Source: Rhizobium sp. Root274
GTDB lineage: Bacteria > Pseudomonadota > Alphaproteobacteria > Rhizobiales > Rhizobiaceae
Assembly: GCF_001429245.1 (NCBI RefSeq)
Contig: NZ_LMJE01000007.1
Location: forward strand, 961,559 to 1,025,558
Reading direction: 5' to 3'
DNA length: 64,000 nt
Of the stretch, positions 63,197 to 64,000 are shown one piece after another. The notes under the pieces are model-generated. The model searched no databases. It worked only from the letters and a program-made list of their open reading frames with translations, and was not told the origin of the DNA. Positions within the stretch are counted from its first letter, which is position 1. Each line of letters starts with the position of its first letter. Both the position numbers and the translations under genes were made by a program.

Positions 63197-64000
63197 CTAT
63201 TCCTTGGAGACCGTGTTGACATAGTTGGTGTCGAAGCTCGGGCCGAGCTTGTAGTTCTGCACCTTGCTCGAATAGCCGGCGATTTCCGTCTGCTGGAAGA
63301 TCACGACGAACGGGCCGGTCGCGAGCACCTGCTTCTGCAGGTCTTCATAGATCGCAGCGCGCTTGGCCGTGTCCTTTTCGAGAAGGGCAGCCGCCGTCTT
63401 GGCCGACAGTTCCTTCGGGTCCCAGGCATTGCGCCATGCGAGCGTCTTGTTCGTGCCTTCGTCGGAATTGTCAGGGTTGAAGGTGAAGGTCTCGGCATTC
63501 GAATTCGGGTCGAAATAGTCCGAACCCCACTGGCCGATATAGATGTCGTGCTGGCGGGCACGGAACTTGGTCAGCGTCTGCTTGCCGTCGCCGGGGATGA
63601 TTTCCAGCTTAATCCCGGCCTGGGCGAGCGTCTGCTGCACGTTTTCGGCAATGCCGGTGACGGGCTGCGTATTGCGCACATCCATGGTCACGGTGAAGCC
63701 GTCGGGCAGACCGGCCTTGGCCAGCAGTTCCTTCGCCTTGGCGACGTCGAGCTTGTACGGGTTGTCTTCGAGCGCGCCGAGCTGGCCGGACGGCAGGAAG
63801 GTCTGGTGGATCGAGCCGATGCCCTTGATCAGGGTTTCACCCAGCGCGTCATAGTCGACGAGGTACTTGAAGGCCTCGATGACTTCGGGCTTGGCGAGGT
63901 TCGGGTTCTTCTGGTTCAGGCTGAAATAGTAGAGGGTGCCCTTCGGAGCCGAAGTGGTGGCGATGCCGTCCTTCTTGGCAACGGCGTCGAAATCGCCCGG
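63197..64000 (-). CDS. Peptide/nickel-type ABC transporter substrate-binding protein (partial, 5' end outside window)
   Basis: The C-terminal 267 codons of an SBP_bac_5 family periplasmic binding protein are present; the frame is open to the window edge, so the N-terminus and signal peptide are missing. Visible motifs are TLYYFSLNQKNPNLAKPEVI, AFKYLVDYDALGETLIKGIG, KELLAKAGLPDGFTVTMDVR, YIGQWGSDYFDPNSNAETFT and the end FDTNYVNTVSKE. It is the first known gene of the operon with DppB, C, D and F-like genes. Ligand (peptide, opine, oligosaccharide or other) not predictable. Confidence 0.88.
   Translation of the reverse strand, partial: PGDFDAVAKKDGIATTSAPKGTLYYFSLNQKNPNLAKPEVIEAFKYLVDYDALGETLIKGIGSIHQTFLPSGQLGALEDNPYKLDVAKAKELLAKAGLPDGFTVTMDVRNTQPVTGIAENVQQTLAQAGIKLEIIPGDGKQTLTKFRARQHDIYIGQWGSDYFDPNSNAETFTFNPDNSDEGTNKTLAWRNAWDPKELSAKTAAALLEKDTAKRAAIYEDLQKQVLATGPFVVIFQQTEIAGYSSKVQNYKLGPSFDTNYVNTVSKE

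Overview
The window is about 64 kb of GC-rich, densely coding chromosome (or chromid) from an alphaproteobacterium, most likely a member of the Rhizobiaceae (Rhizobium/Agrobacterium/Sinorhizobium group). I base this on the gene repertoire (sitABCD with a TGCAAAT-type operator, a ydcSTUV-patD locus, a LacI-controlled xylose cluster, many ABC uptake systems) and on three intergenic elements with the two-palindrome layout of the Rhizobium-specific intergenic mosaic element RIME1. I cannot assign genus or species. I see no rRNA, tRNA, CRISPR array, insertion sequence, prophage or replication origin.

Layout. 46-7484: a sugar catabolic regulon on the minus strand (ABC ATPase, permease, periplasmic binding protein, TIM-barrel isomerase, Gfo/Idh/MocA dehydrogenase), facing a LacI regulator across a tandem palindromic operator. 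7601-10235: a GreA-like protein, a PdxI/YdbC-type aldo-keto reductase and a divergent LysR regulator. 10310-14398: xylose cluster xylA, xylB and a LacI regulator with its own tandem operator. 14415-18201: EmrAB-type efflux pair with a divergent TetR regulator. 18288-20952: TerC and SLC13/RCK membrane proteins. 20953-21415: a gene-free stretch holding a terminator hairpin and a long, nearly closed inverted repeat that may be a structured RNA. 21416-24540: gltX and lysS. 24606-26837: a flavin-binding-type protein and a membrane-anchored histidine-rich repeat protein. 26983-32448: a predicted Mur-type operator, sitABCD (Mn/Fe uptake) and a tandem ArsA ATPase. 32471-34451: EamA exporter and LysR. 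34739-40314: ydcSTUV-patD-like polyamine (putrescine) uptake and gamma-aminobutyraldehyde oxidation. 40455-45947: SH3 protein, GFA-type protein, large MscS channel, transaldolase and SorC regulator. 45953-50504: ParDE-type toxin-antitoxin pair, HTH-Ogt DNA repair protein, DUF2244 protein, endonuclease III, CysZ/EI24 protein and nitrilase-family amidase. 50710-55432: long AI-2E family protein, small membrane protein, PAP2 phosphatase and P1 peptidase. 55784-59611: a MaoC-phosphotransacetylase fusion, acetate kinase and a stand-alone PhnM. 59618-64000: a peptide/nickel-type ABC operon whose binding-protein gene runs off the right edge.

How it fits together. Most of the window is nutrient acquisition: three complete ABC systems plus a fourth cut by the window edge, each with its subunits together and often with the first catabolic enzymes. 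Both LacI regulators lie beside tandem palindromes whose centres are 21 bp (two helical turns) apart. The most unusual items are the candidate structured RNA upstream of gltX, the histidine-rich protein back-to-back with the Mn/Fe transporter, the orphan ArsA that ends the sit cluster, the AI-2E protein with a long cytoplasmic tail, and the MaoC-Pta fusion whose hydratase half has lost its catalytic histidine region. I did not find a convincing undescribed defence or mobile system.
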